Positions 15,730 through 25,318 of a stretch of DNA of 64,000 nt are shown piece after piece. The stretch comes from Serpens sp035497915 (lineage in GTDB: Bacteria; Pseudomonadota; Gammaproteobacteria; Pseudomonadales; Pseudomonadaceae). The DNA is taken from NCBI RefSeq assembly GCF_035497915.1, contig NZ_DATJCS010000038.1, positions 14,653-78,652 of the forward strand. The letters are read 5' to 3'. The translations under genes were made by a program, and so were the position numbers. The notes beneath the pieces were generated by a model. It saw only the letters and a list, made by a program, of their open reading frames with translations, did not search any database and had not been told where the DNA came from. The first letter of the stretch is position 1. Every line of letters begins with the position of its first letter.

Positions 15730-17190
15730 TCAGCGCTTGCCGCCGCCGCGCAGCGAGCCCAGCAGACCGCGCACCAGCTGCCGACCCAACTGACTGGCCG
15801 CCTGGCGCACCGCGCTTTGCACGGTGCGCTGCAGAAAATCACCAAGCTGCTCTGCCACCGGTGACCCGTCGCCCTGCTCTTCCGGCTTCGCCGTACTGAC
15901 CACCGCCCGCGCCGCCAGCATTTCGTAGGCCGATTCGCGATCCAGGGTTCGCTCGTAGCGACCCGCCAGCGCCGAGTCGCGCAGCAGCCCTGCGCGCTCA
16001 TCCTCGCCGAGCGGGCCGATACGCGATTGCGGCGGCGCGATCGCCACCCGCCGCACCGGGGCCGGCGTGCCCTTCTCTTCCAGCGTGCCCACCAGCGCCT
16101 CGCCGATGCCCAGCTCGGTCAGGGTGGCCAGGGTGTCGATCTCCGGGTTGGGGCGAAAGCCCTGGGCCACCGCACGCAGGGCCTTCTGCTCGCGCACCGT
16201 GTAGGCGCGCAGCGCGTGCTGGAGGCGCAATCCCAACTGGCCAAGCACCGCATCCGGCAGATCAGCGGGCGATTGGGTAACGAAATATACGCCGACCCCG
16301 CGCGAACGGATCAGCCGCACCACCTGCTCCAGACGCTCCTGCAGCGCCCGCGGCGTACCGTTGAACAGCAGGTGCGCCTCATCGAAGAACAGCGCCAGCA
16401 GTGGCCGCTCGGCGTCGCCACGCTCGGGCAACTGCTCGAACAGCTCGGCGAGCAGCCAGAGCAGGAAGGTGGCGTAGACCCGGGGCGCGTCATGCACCAG
16501 GCCACGGGCATCCAGCAGATGGATCATGCCGCGCCCGTCACTGGCCGGACGCAGCAGGTCTTCCAGCTGCAGGGCGGGCTCGCCGAACAGCGCCTCGGCG
16601 CCCTGCTGCTCCAGGGTGGCCAGGCGGCGTAGCAGCGCCTGGGCGGAAGCCCGGGTAAACAGCGCCGCATCGTCGCCCAGCGCCTGCGGGTTGCCCTGGA
16701 GGTAATTGAGCAGCGCCTTGAGGTCCTTGAGGTCGAGCAGCAGCAGACCTTCCCGATCGGCCACGCGGTAGGCCGCATACAGCGCGGCCTGCTGGCTGTC
16801 GGTCAGCTCCAGCAGATTGCCCAGCAACAGCGGGCCGATTTCGCTGAGGGTGGTGCGCAGCGGGTGACCGCTGCGGCCCTGGATGTCCCAGAGCGTTACC
16901 GGATAGGCCTTCGGCTGGTGCGCCAGCCAGGGCATGCTGGCGATGCGCTCGGCCACCTTGCCGGTCGGCGCACCAGCCGCGCCCAGGCCGCACAGGTCGC
17001 CCTTGATGTCGGTGGCGAACACCGCCACGCCGGCATCGCTGAAGTTTTCCACCAGGCGCTGCAGGGAGACGGTCTTGCCGGTGCCGGTGGCGCCGGCGAT
17101 CAGGCCATGGCGGTTGGTCAGACGCAGCGGCTGGCCGACCGGCTGACCACGCGGGTCGCTACCGAGCAGGAAGGAAAGGGAATCGGACAT
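15730..17190 (-). CDS. HerA-like ATPase (DUF853 family)
   Basis: 486-residue P-loop ATPase of the HerA/FtsK-like 'helicase HerA C-terminal' group. The start ATG (MSDSLSFLLG) is at 17190. Walker A is GATGTGKT (33-40), then FATDIKGDLCG, Walker B LFFDEAHLLF and the sensor region YFVTQSPADLPD. The C-terminal tail is basic and glycine-rich. E. coli YjgR belongs to the same group; its role is unknown. It stands alone downstream of the groEL terminator. Confidence 0.85.
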   Translation of the reverse strand: MSDSLSFLLGSDPRGQPVGQPLRLTNRHGLIAGATGTGKTVSLQRLVENFSDAGVAVFATDIKGDLCGLGAAGAPTGKVAERIASMPWLAHQPKAYPVTLWDIQGRSGHPLRTTLSEIGPLLLGNLLELTDSQQAALYAAYRVADREGLLLLDLKDLKALLNYLQGNPQALGDDAALFTRASAQALLRRLATLEQQGAEALFGEPALQLEDLLRPASDGRGMIHLLDARGLVHDAPRVYATFLLWLLAELFEQLPERGDAERPLLALFFDEAHLLFNGTPRALQERLEQVVRLIRSRGVGVYFVTQSPADLPDAVLGQLGLRLQHALRAYTVREQKALRAVAQGFRPNPEIDTLATLTELGIGEALVGTLEEKGTPAPVRRVAIAPPQSRIGPLGEDERAGLLRDSALAGRYERTLDRESAYEMLAARAVVSTAKPEEQGDGSPVAEQLGDFLQRTVQSAVRQAASQLGRQLVRGLLGSLRGGGKR

Positions 17191-17233
17191 GGCGGGCGCT
17201 CGCAGCGATGCATTCGCTTCTGAACGTAGCCCA

Positions 17234-17297
17234 CCGGCCCGGATTCCTCGCGGGCCGGCCACGCAAAAAAGAAAAGCCCCGCACGAGGCGGGGCTTT
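17234..17297 (-). terminator. groEL terminator plus second hairpin
   Basis: On the minus strand a 10-bp stem (AAAGCCCCGC/GCGGGGCTTT, 17297-17273, loop of 5) is followed by a T-rich tract (17272-17265): a classical terminator 25 bases after groEL. A second perfect 8-bp hairpin (CCGGCCCG/CGGGCCGG, 17258-17234) follows without a T run, between groEL and the HerA-like gene. Confidence 0.85.
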
Positions 17298-17321
17298 CGG
17301 TACAGCGTGGGGCCGGTCGGC

Positions 17322-18962
<1,641 letters not shown>

Positions 18963-19005
18963 GTTCTTTCCTCGAATTCGTGGGGATAAATGCGTAAGCG
19001 GGGGA

Positions 19006-19299
19006 TCAGCCTTCGATGATGGCGAGGATTTCGTTCTCGCTCATCACCAGCAGTTCTTCGCCATCGACCTTGATGGCGTTGCTGCCGGAATAGGGACCGA
19101 ACACCACCTTGTCACCGACTTTGACGGTCAACGGACGAACGTCACCATTGTCCAGAATCCGACCTGCGCCTACGGCAACGACTTCACCGCGGTTCGGCTT
19201 TTCGGCAGCCGAGCCCGGCAGCACGATGCCACCAGCGGTTTTGCTTTCTTCTTCGCTGCGACGGATGACGACGCGGTCATTCAGAGGACGAAGTGCCAT
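19006..19299 (-). CDS. groES: Co-chaperonin GroES (Hsp10)
   Basis: 97-residue co-chaperonin that caps GroEL. It contains the mobile loop (SEEESKTAGGIVLPGSA) and the VVFGPYSG motif. The leader carries a heat-shock promoter and two hairpins, so the operon is under sigma-32 control. Confidence 0.99.
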   Translation of the reverse strand: MALRPLNDRVVIRRSEEESKTAGGIVLPGSAAEKPNRGEVVAVGAGRILDNGDVRPLTVKVGDKVVFGPYSGSNAIKVDGEELLVMSENEILAIIEG

Positions 19300-19357
19300 T
19301 GTCGATTTCTCCCAAGTAGTTGCTAGCAGCCGGTGATGCCACCGACCCGTTAGTGAT

Positions 19358-19395
19358 TCCGGCGAGGCCGGAGCGGCGCGCCCCTGGCGCGCCGC
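19358..19395 (-). other. Tandem hairpins in the groES 5' leader
   Basis: Two perfect inverted repeats abut each other in the transcribed leader: TCCGGC-GAG-GCCGGA (19358-19372) and GCGGCGCGCC-CCT-GGCGCGCCGC (19373-19395). The second is a 10-bp, all-GC stem with a triloop. They lie between the sigma-32 promoter and the start codon, about 58-95 bases upstream of ATG 19299. Confidence 0.6.
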
Positions 19396-19436
19396 GAAAA
19401 CTGCTCTGCCGAAGCAGAAACCTTGCGGTGACAGCT

Positions 19437-19464
19437 AGATAGGGACAGGCAAGCGCATTTCAAG
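19437..19464 (-). promoter_or_regulatory. Sigma-32 heat-shock promoter of groESL
   Basis: On the minus strand CTTGAAA (19464-19458) is followed after 13 bases by CCCTATCT (19444-19437). This is a near-perfect match to the sigma-32 consensus (CTTGAAA, 13-15 bases, CCCCATnT). Confidence 0.9.
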
Positions 19465-19466
19465 GG

Positions 19467-19492
19467 CGGGGGTGAAGAAAATTTCACCCCCG
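19467..19492 (-). terminator. Hairpin between fxsA and groES promoter
   Basis: A 10-bp stem CGGGGGTGAA/TTCACCCCCG with a 6-base loop, 10 bases after the fxsA stop. There is no T run on the minus strand. It probably ends or stabilises the fxsA transcript and insulates the heat-shock promoter. Confidence 0.5.
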
Positions 19493-19501
19493 GGGGACGG
19501 G

Positions 19502-19951
19502 TCAGCGGTCGTGGCGCTTGTATTCGCCGTCGATAACGTTGGTGCGCTGCGACTGGCGCGCCGCCAGGTCGTCGGCAAAGGCGCGCTGGCGACGCGCCTG
19601 CTCCTCGGCCTTCTGACGCAGCTTGCGCAGCAGCAGGTTGCGGGTCATCGGCAACAGGCAGACCACGGCCAGGACATCGCTGATGAAACCGGGGAACAGC
19701 AGCAACAGGCCGCCGACAGCCAGCATCAGGCCTTCAAGCATGGCGGCTTCCGGCATTTCGCCGCGCGCCAGGCGCTCGCGGGCGCGCAGGGCCATGGCCG
19801 GTCCGGCCACGCGGATCAGCATGACGCCGAGAATCCCCGCGCCGATGATCAGCAGCAGCACGCCCAGTACCCCGATGGAGCCGCCGACCTTGATCATCAC
19901 GGCCAGTTCGAGCAGGGGGAACAGCAGGAACAGCAACAGAAAGACACGCAT
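19502..19951 (-). CDS. fxsA: FxsA family membrane protein
   Basis: 149-residue cytoplasmic-membrane protein of the FxsA family; E. coli FxsA affects phage T7 exclusion by F plasmids. Hydrophobic segments cover about 1-18, 22-45 and 70-97; the C-terminus is basic and cytoplasmic (KLRQKAEEQARRQ). The start is ATG 19951; an adjacent GTG at 19954 is possible. Its placement just upstream of groES is conserved in pseudomonads. Confidence 0.85.
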   Translation of the reverse strand: MRVFLLLFLLFPLLELAVMIKVGGSIGVLGVLLLIIGAGILGVMLIRVAGPAMALRARERLARGEMPEAAMLEGLMLAVGGLLLLFPGFISDVLAVVCLLPMTRNLLLRKLRQKAEEQARRQRAFADDLAARQSQRTNVIDGEYKRHDR

Positions 19952-20017
19952 CACAACTTCTCTGAAAGGGGAGCAACGCTCCGAATGCCCATTAGATGAC
20001 GGTGCGCGGTCGGGAAT

Positions 20018-20746
20018 TCAACCGTTGCGTTCGTCCCGTGCCGGCCATTGCGCGGCCCGCGCCAGCTGCACCAGGGCCTGACGAACCTCGAGCGGACTGT
20101 TACAGGATGTTGGGAACGCCAGCCAGTGCAGGCGCAACCCGACGCGCAGGTGAAATCCCTCGGCATCAATGCCGACCATTTCGGCCGCCTCGCCGGCAAT
20201 GCCCGCCAGGGCCAGGTAGTGGGCAATCGCGGCGGCGTGATCGCTGTTCATGTGTTCCAGCATGCCGGACTCCGCCGCGCCGGCGAACGGATTGGCCAGG
20301 GTGATGCCGTCCAGCCAGTGAATCGCCCCGAAGCCGCCGATGAAACGCCAGCGCACCGGCTCGAGCACCCAGAAATCGAAATCGTGAATACGGTGGAAAT
20401 CCCGCGCCTGCGGGAAATAGCGGTAGTAGCGCGCGGCAGCGGCCTCGATGGCGACCTCGTCATTCAGCTGCCGGGCCTCGGCCAGCAGGGTCAGCCGACC
20501 GGCGGCCTGCACGTCATCGGCGTCACGCTCGCCGACCAGCAGCGAACAGCGAGCGTCGGCGCGCAGGTTGTGGGTGTGCTGGGCGATGCGACTGATCAGC
20601 AGCAATGGCCGGCCGGCTTCATCCAGACAGTAGGGCACCACGGAACCGAACGGGAAACCGGGCATCTTTTTCGAGTGGGTAGCCAGCATGCCCCGGTATT
20701 CCTTGAGCAGCAGTTCTCGGGCATGCTTCGCGGCCTCGACGCTCAT
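20018..20746 (-). CDS. HugZ/HutZ-type FMN-binding split-barrel protein (haem utilisation family)
   Basis: 242-residue pyridoxamine-5'-phosphate-oxidase-like protein with a C-terminal DUF2470 domain. The N-terminal split barrel (GFPFGSVVPYCLDEAGRPLLLIS, then RCSLLVGE) is followed by FHRIHDFDFWVLEPVRWRFIGGFG. The DUF2470 part contains MLEHMNSDH, where the His residues match the haem-binding end of HugZ. GAGGAG precedes ATG 20746. Haem-related function is from family; no iron-uptake genes adjoin it. Confidence 0.8.
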   Translation of the reverse strand: MSVEAAKHARELLLKEYRGMLATHSKKMPGFPFGSVVPYCLDEAGRPLLLISRIAQHTHNLRADARCSLLVGERDADDVQAAGRLTLLAEARQLNDEVAIEAAAARYYRYFPQARDFHRIHDFDFWVLEPVRWRFIGGFGAIHWLDGITLANPFAGAAESGMLEHMNSDHAAAIAHYLALAGIAGEAAEMVGIDAEGFHLRVGLRLHWLAFPTSCNSPLEVRQALVQLARAAQWPARDERNG

Positions 20747-20847
20747 TTCGACTCCTCGCTGAATCCGTGGGAAACGGATGGGAGGCCCAGCATAGCCGCT
20801 GGCCCCCTGCGCGAGGCAACCACCCGCAGTACTTCAAGGGGCACAAC

Positions 20848-21606
20848 ATGGAACTCAAGGACAAAGTCATCATCATCACCGGCGGCGGACAAGGTCTGGG
20901 TCGCGCCATGGGCGAATACCTGGCGGGCCGGGGCGCCCGGCTGGCGCTGGTCGACCTCAACCAGGAGAAGCTGGACGAAGCCGTGGCCGCCTGCCAGAAG
21001 GCTGGCAGCGAGGCGCGCGCCTACCTGTGCAACGTGGCCAATGAAGAGCAGGTGACCGGCATGGTGGCCCAGGTGGCCGCCGACTTCGGCGCCCTGCACG
21101 GCCTGGTGAACAACGCCGGCATCCTGCGCGACGGCCTGACCATCAAGGTCAAGGACGGCGAGCTGAGCAAGATGAGCCTGGCCCAGTGGCAAGCGGTGAT
21201 CGACGTGAACCTGACCGGCGTGTTCCTGTGCACCCGCGAGGTGGCGGCGAAGATGATCGAGCTGAACTGCCAGGGCGCGATCGTCAACATTTCCTCGATC
21301 TCCCGCGCCGGCAACATGGGCCAGGCCAACTACTCGGCCGCCAAGGCCGGGGTGGCCGCCGACACCGTGGTGTGGGCCAAGGAACTGGCCCGTTACGGCA
21401 TCCGCGTCGGCGGCGTGGCACCGGGCTTCATCGAGACCGAGATGGTCGCCAGTATGAAACCCGAAGCCCTGGCCAAGATGACCTCGGGCATTCCGCTGCA
21501 GCGCCTCGGCCAGCCGAAGGAGATCGCCCACTCGGTGGCCTACATCATGGAGAACGACTACTTCACCGGTCGCATCCTGGAGCTGGACGGCGGCCTGCGC
21601 CTGTAA
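20848..21606 (+). CDS. SDR family oxidoreductase (FabG-like)
   Basis: 252-residue short-chain dehydrogenase/reductase. The NAD(P) motif is TGGGQGLG (11-18), NNAG lies at 88-91, and the catalytic set is Ser150 (NISS), Tyr162 and Lys166 (Y-x3-K). The substrate cannot be told from sequence; FabG-like 3-oxoacyl reductases are closest in layout. It has its own promoter region opposite the HugZ-like gene. Confidence 0.88.
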   Translation: MELKDKVIIITGGGQGLGRAMGEYLAGRGARLALVDLNQEKLDEAVAACQKAGSEARAYLCNVANEEQVTGMVAQVAADFGALHGLVNNAGILRDGLTIKVKDGELSKMSLAQWQAVIDVNLTGVFLCTREVAAKMIELNCQGAIVNISSISRAGNMGQANYSAAKAGVAADTVVWAKELARYGIRVGGVAPGFIETEMVASMKPEALAKMTSGIPLQRLGQPKEIAHSVAYIMENDYFTGRILELDGGLRL

Positions 21607-21619
21607 TTCCGCTCCCCCG

Positions 21620-21644
21620 CCGCCGGCTCCCGCGGAGCCGGCGG
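21620..21644. terminator. GC-rich hairpin between SDR and DUF481 genes
   Basis: Perfect 11-bp stem CCGCCGGCTCC-CGC-GGAGCCGGCGG located in the 39 bases between the convergent stops. It has no T tract on either side, so it may act as a bidirectional 3' stem-loop rather than a classical terminator. Confidence 0.5.
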
Positions 21645-21645
21645 A

Positions 21646-22656
21646 TCACCAGCCGACGCCGACACCGAACAGGTAACGCTGCTCGTTCAGCCGGGCCTCG
21701 TCCTTGCCGCCCTTGAACATGTCCTTCTCGGCGCGCAGGTTCAGCCAGGCCCAGTCGGTGACCTTGTAACGCAGCCCCGCCTCGGCATCCAGCGCGTAGT
21801 CCGCCACGTTGTTCAGCGGCTTGCCGATCTCGCCCTTGCTGTACAGCTCGAAGCGCTTGCCCAGCAGGTAGCGGTTGTATTCCCACTTCAACGCCATGGA
21901 CAGGAAGCTGTCGCTGCCGCCGCTGGCGTAGTCGTAATCGGTGCGGTTGAGCAGCGAAGCCAGCGAGAAGGCGCCCAGCTCGTTGTCCCAGAACTGGTAA
22001 CCCGGACCGCTACCCAGCTGACGCTGGCGCTCCACATCGCCGATGTTGTCGCGCTGATAGTCGAGGCGACCCTGCCAGAACCATTGGTCGCTGACGAAAT
22101 GGTCCAGCGCATAGTCGAGGTCATAGTTGTCCTCGACCTCCACGTCATTGCTCAGCTCCCGGTTGTATTCGGCCCCGGCATGGTGCCGCCAGCGACCATG
22201 ACGGGCCAGGGTGGCGAGCTTGACGTTGTGGTCCTCCGTCTGGCTGGCGCCATCCTTGTAGTTGAAGGCCACGTCCACCGAGCCTTTCCAGGTCAGGTCG
22301 GTGAGCAACGGCTTGGGCCTGAGGATCTGCCGGATGCTGGACAGCGGCACGGTGCGCGGACGCTCGCCATTGGCCAGGGTCACGTGACCTTCCTCGGCGC
22401 TCTGCAGGGACCGGGCGACCTCGCCTTCATAGCGGCTTTGCTTGACCATCACGGCCTGGTCGCTTTCCAGGGTCGCCACACTCGACCAACTGATCGACAG
22501 CTCGCCGCTGTAGGAAGTCTGGAGGATCAGCTTGCCACCATCGAACGCCTTGATGGTGCCGGTCAGACGGTCGCCATTCTTCAACCAGACGGTATCGCCC
22601 AGCGCGGGCAGCGCGCAGCCCAGGGTGACTGCGCAGACAATACTTCTGAACCACAT
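21646..22656 (-). CDS. DUF481 outer-membrane beta-barrel protein (YdiY-like)
   Basis: 336 residues with a signal peptide (MWFRSIVCAVTLGCALPALG). An N-terminal SH3-like part (VWLKNGDRLTGTIKAFDGGKLILQTSYSGEL) precedes the DUF481 barrel. The barrel shows alternating aromatic strands (YDLDYALDHFVSDQWFWQGRLDYQRDNIGD) and ends in Trp, as do many outer-membrane barrels. Function is unknown; it occupies the PA4390 position in the conserved order. Confidence 0.85.
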   Translation of the reverse strand: MWFRSIVCAVTLGCALPALGDTVWLKNGDRLTGTIKAFDGGKLILQTSYSGELSISWSSVATLESDQAVMVKQSRYEGEVARSLQSAEEGHVTLANGERPRTVPLSSIRQILRPKPLLTDLTWKGSVDVAFNYKDGASQTEDHNVKLATLARHGRWRHHAGAEYNRELSNDVEVEDNYDLDYALDHFVSDQWFWQGRLDYQRDNIGDVERQRQLGSGPGYQFWDNELGAFSLASLLNRTDYDYASGGSDSFLSMALKWEYNRYLLGKRFELYSKGEIGKPLNNVADYALDAEAGLRYKVTDWAWLNLRAEKDMFKGGKDEARLNEQRYLFGVGVGW

Positions 22657-22764
22657 AGGGATAACTACATTGAATCGCTGCGGAAACGGTGCATTATCCC
22701 GGCTTGAACCAGGCGGCGCATCTTCGACCGACGGGCGTAGCCGTTCATCCCCTGGAGACCCGCC

Positions 22765-23109
22765 ATGAGCGACCCGCTATTCGACAGCCCACAGGCGCGG
22801 CGCGAAGCGCTCTACGCCGCGCTCGCCCAGGTGCCGACCGGCAAGGTGGTGACCTACGGCCAGCTGGCCCAACTGGCTGGCCTGGGGCGCGCGGCGCGCT
22901 GGGTCGGACGCACCCTGGCGCAGCTGCCGGACGAAACACGCCTGCCCTGGCACCGCGTGCTGGCCGCCGGCGGACGCCTCAGCCTGCCCGCCGGCAGCCC
23001 GGCGGGCGACGAACAGCGCGCCCGCTTGCGGGGTGAGGGCCTGCTTATGGATGGGAACCGTGTGGACTTGCGTCGGCACGGCTGGCATCCGGAGGAAAAC
23101 TGCGGTTAG
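22765..23109 (+). CDS. Alkyltransferase-like DNA repair protein (ATL, MGMT family)
   Basis: 114-residue protein with the MGMT DNA-binding domain (TGKVVTYGQLAQLAG, then the RAARWVGRTL helix). The active-site PCHRV of MGMT is PWHRV here (61-65), with Trp62 replacing the acceptor Cys. It should therefore bind O6-alkylguanine without removing the alkyl group, and recruit nucleotide excision repair as E. coli Atl does. The family role is established; the action here is inferred. Confidence 0.9.
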   Translation: MSDPLFDSPQARREALYAALAQVPTGKVVTYGQLAQLAGLGRAARWVGRTLAQLPDETRLPWHRVLAAGGRLSLPAGSPAGDEQRARLRGEGLLMDGNRVDLRRHGWHPEENCG

Positions 23110-23143
23110 ATGCAGCCTTCTTGCCGCCTGCCTCGCCCTTTCC

Positions 23144-24676
23144 ATGACCAAACAGACGTGGCGTGACGCCCTCGCCGCCTATGCCAGCCCGGCCACTCTG
23201 GCCCTGCTGCTGCTCGGTTTCGCCGCCGGCCTGCCCTACATGCTGGTGTTCGCCACGCTGTCGGTGTGGCTGCGCGAGGCCGGCGTATCGCTACAGGCCA
23301 TTGGCTTCGCCAGCCTGATCGGCCTGGCCTATGCCTTCAAGTGGGTGTGGGCGCCAATGCTCGACCAGTGGCGCCTGCCGCTGCTCGGTCGCCTTGGCCG
23401 GCGTCGCTCCTGGCTGGTGCTGTCCCAGTGTCTGGTGATTCTTGGCCTGATCGGCATGGCGCTGTTCGATCCGCGCGAGCATCTGGCCTGGCTGATCGGC
23501 CTGGCGGTAATCGTAGCCTTCGCCTCTGCGACCCAGGATATCGCCATCGATGCCTATCGCCTGGAAGTCGCCGAGGACAGCCGGCAGGCCGCCCTGGCCG
23601 CCTGTTACATGGCCGGCTACCGGGTGGCCGCCCTGCTGGCCACCGCCGGCGCGCTGTACTTCGCCAGCTGGTTCGGCTCCACCAGCGAGGCCTACCATTT
23701 CGGCGCCTGGAGCGGCACCTACCTGCTGTTCGCCGCGCTGATGCTGCCCGGCCTGATCACCAGCCTGACGATCCGCGAGCCGCAGGCGCACAACCAGCAA
23801 AACGCGCCCTCCCAGTACGGCCTGCTTCGCCAACTGGCCTCGGTGCTGGTGCTGATCGTGTTGCTGGTTTCGGTCCCCGCGCTGTTCACCCAGCTGTACG
23901 ACACCGAGTTCTCCCTGCTGGCCAGCAACCCGTTCGGCCTGCTCACCGATGATCGCGCCTTCCTGCGCGCCTTGCTCTACGGTCTGCTGGTCGCCGCCTG
24001 CCTGTCCGCCGTGGGCCGGCGCAGCCTGGCGCCGGTGCTCACGCCGGTCAGCGACTTCGTCCTGCGCTATCGCTGGCAGGCGCTGCTGATGCTCGGCCTG
24101 ATCGCCACCTACCGGATGTCCGACACGGTGATGGGCGTCATGGCCAACGTGTTCTACATCGACCTGGGCTTTACCAAGGAGCAGATCGCCAGCGTCAGCA
24201 AGCTGTTCGGGCTGGTCATGACCCTGCTCGGCGCCGGCGCTGGCGGCCTGCTGATCGTGCGCTTCGGCATCATGCCGATCCTGTTCGTCGGCGGTGTGGC
24301 CTCGGCAGCCACCAATCTGCTATTCGCCCTGCTCAGCAGCATCGGACCCGATCTGCACATGCTGATGGTCACCATCAGTTGCGACAACTTCAGTGGCGGG
24401 CTGGCCACGGCGGCATTCGTCGCCTACCTGTCGAGCCTCACCAACCTGAAGTTCTCCGCCACCCAGTACGCGCTGCTCAGCTCCATCATGCTGCTGCTGC
24501 CACGCCTGGTGGGCGGCTATTCCGGCGCGCTGGTGGAAAGCCTCGGCTACCGGGAATTCTTCGTCATCACCGCCCTGCTGGGCATTCCCACCCTGATGCT
24601 CATCGGCCTGCAGTGGGGGCGTGATCGTCGCCATCCACAGCCTGCCCCGGCGGCCGAGTCCGAGGCACGCCAATGA
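23144..24676 (+). CDS. ampG: AmpG-type muropeptide permease (MFS)
   Basis: Inner-membrane importer of GlcNAc-anhydroMurNAc peptides for wall recycling, which also controls ampC beta-lactamase induction in pseudomonads. 510 residues with many membrane helices. Visible signatures: LLLLGFAAGLPYMLVFATLSVWLREAGVS and GLAYAFKWVWAPMLD near the N-terminus. The start ATG 23144 lacks a strong ribosome binding site. Its position before yajQ fits PA4393 (ampG). The stop codon lies inside the shared terminator. Confidence 0.9.
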   Translation: MTKQTWRDALAAYASPATLALLLLGFAAGLPYMLVFATLSVWLREAGVSLQAIGFASLIGLAYAFKWVWAPMLDQWRLPLLGRLGRRRSWLVLSQCLVILGLIGMALFDPREHLAWLIGLAVIVAFASATQDIAIDAYRLEVAEDSRQAALAACYMAGYRVAALLATAGALYFASWFGSTSEAYHFGAWSGTYLLFAALMLPGLITSLTIREPQAHNQQNAPSQYGLLRQLASVLVLIVLLVSVPALFTQLYDTEFSLLASNPFGLLTDDRAFLRALLYGLLVAACLSAVGRRSLAPVLTPVSDFVLRYRWQALLMLGLIATYRMSDTVMGVMANVFYIDLGFTKEQIASVSKLFGLVMTLLGAGAGGLLIVRFGIMPILFVGGVASAATNLLFALLSSIGPDLHMLMVTISCDNFSGGLATAAFVAYLSSLTNLKFSATQYALLSSIMLLLPRLVGGYSGALVESLGYREFFVITALLGIPTLMLIGLQWGRDRRHPQPAPAAESEARQ

Positions 24677-24707
24677 AAAAGGGCCGGTGAACCGGCCCTT
24701 TTTCATT
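24672..24707. terminator. Bidirectional terminator between ampG and yajQ
   Basis: Near-perfect 16-bp stem ATGAAAAAGGGCCGGT/ACCGGCCCTTTTTCAT with a 2-base centre, extended by one A-T pair. T runs exist on both strands. The ampG stop (24674-24676) lies inside it and the yajQ stop begins at its right edge. Confidence 0.93.
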
Positions 24708-25186
24708 CAGTCGCGGAAGTTGTTGAACTGCAGCGGCATCTCGAAGTTCTGCCCGCGCAGCGAGGCGATGACCTCCTGCAGGTCGTCGCGCTTCTTGCCG
24801 GTGACCCGCACCTGCTCGCCCTGGATGGCGGCCTGGACCTTGAGCTTGGCGTCCTTGATATGGCCGACGATCTTCTTGGCCAGTTCCTTGTCGATGCCTT
24901 CGCGGAACGCCACATCCTGCTTCATCACCTTGCCGGAGGCGTAGGCGTCCTTCACTTCCATGCACTGCACGTCGATCTTGCGCTTGACCAGGCTGCCACG
25001 CACGATTTCCAGCACCTGCTCGAGCATGAACTCGGCTTCGGCGGTGATCGTCAGCTCCTTGTCCTTGCTTTCGATGCTGCATTTGCCGCGCAGGTCGAAA
25101 CGCCGGTCAATTTCCTTCACGGCATTGTCCACGGCGTTGGTCAGTTCATGCTTGTCCAGTTCGGAAACCACGTCGAACGAGGGCAT
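24707..25186 (-). CDS. yajQ: YajQ family nucleotide/c-di-GMP-binding protein
   Basis: 159-residue cytoplasmic protein of two similar ferredoxin-like domains. Signature ends are MPSFDVVSE.D and LRGQNFE.PLQF.NFRD. Members in Xanthomonas and Pseudomonas bind c-di-GMP and influence virulence gene expression. Start ATG 25186 has GGAGGAT. It lies next to a response regulator with a degenerate GGDEF domain. Confidence 0.95.
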   Translation of the reverse strand: MPSFDVVSELDKHELTNAVDNAVKEIDRRFDLRGKCSIESKDKELTITAEAEFMLEQVLEIVRGSLVKRKIDVQCMEVKDAYASGKVMKQDVAFREGIDKELAKKIVGHIKDAKLKVQAAIQGEQVRVTGKKRDDLQEVIASLRGQNFEMPLQFNNFRD

Positions 25187-25318
25187 GGGAATCCTCCAAA
25201 AGGTTGTCGCGACCGGCTTCACGGAACGAAACGCGGCTGGCTTGACGGTTGTAAAGGGGCCGTCATTATAGCCGCACATTGTCCAAACCGGCCCCATGCG
25301 CCACCAGCGAGTCCGCCG

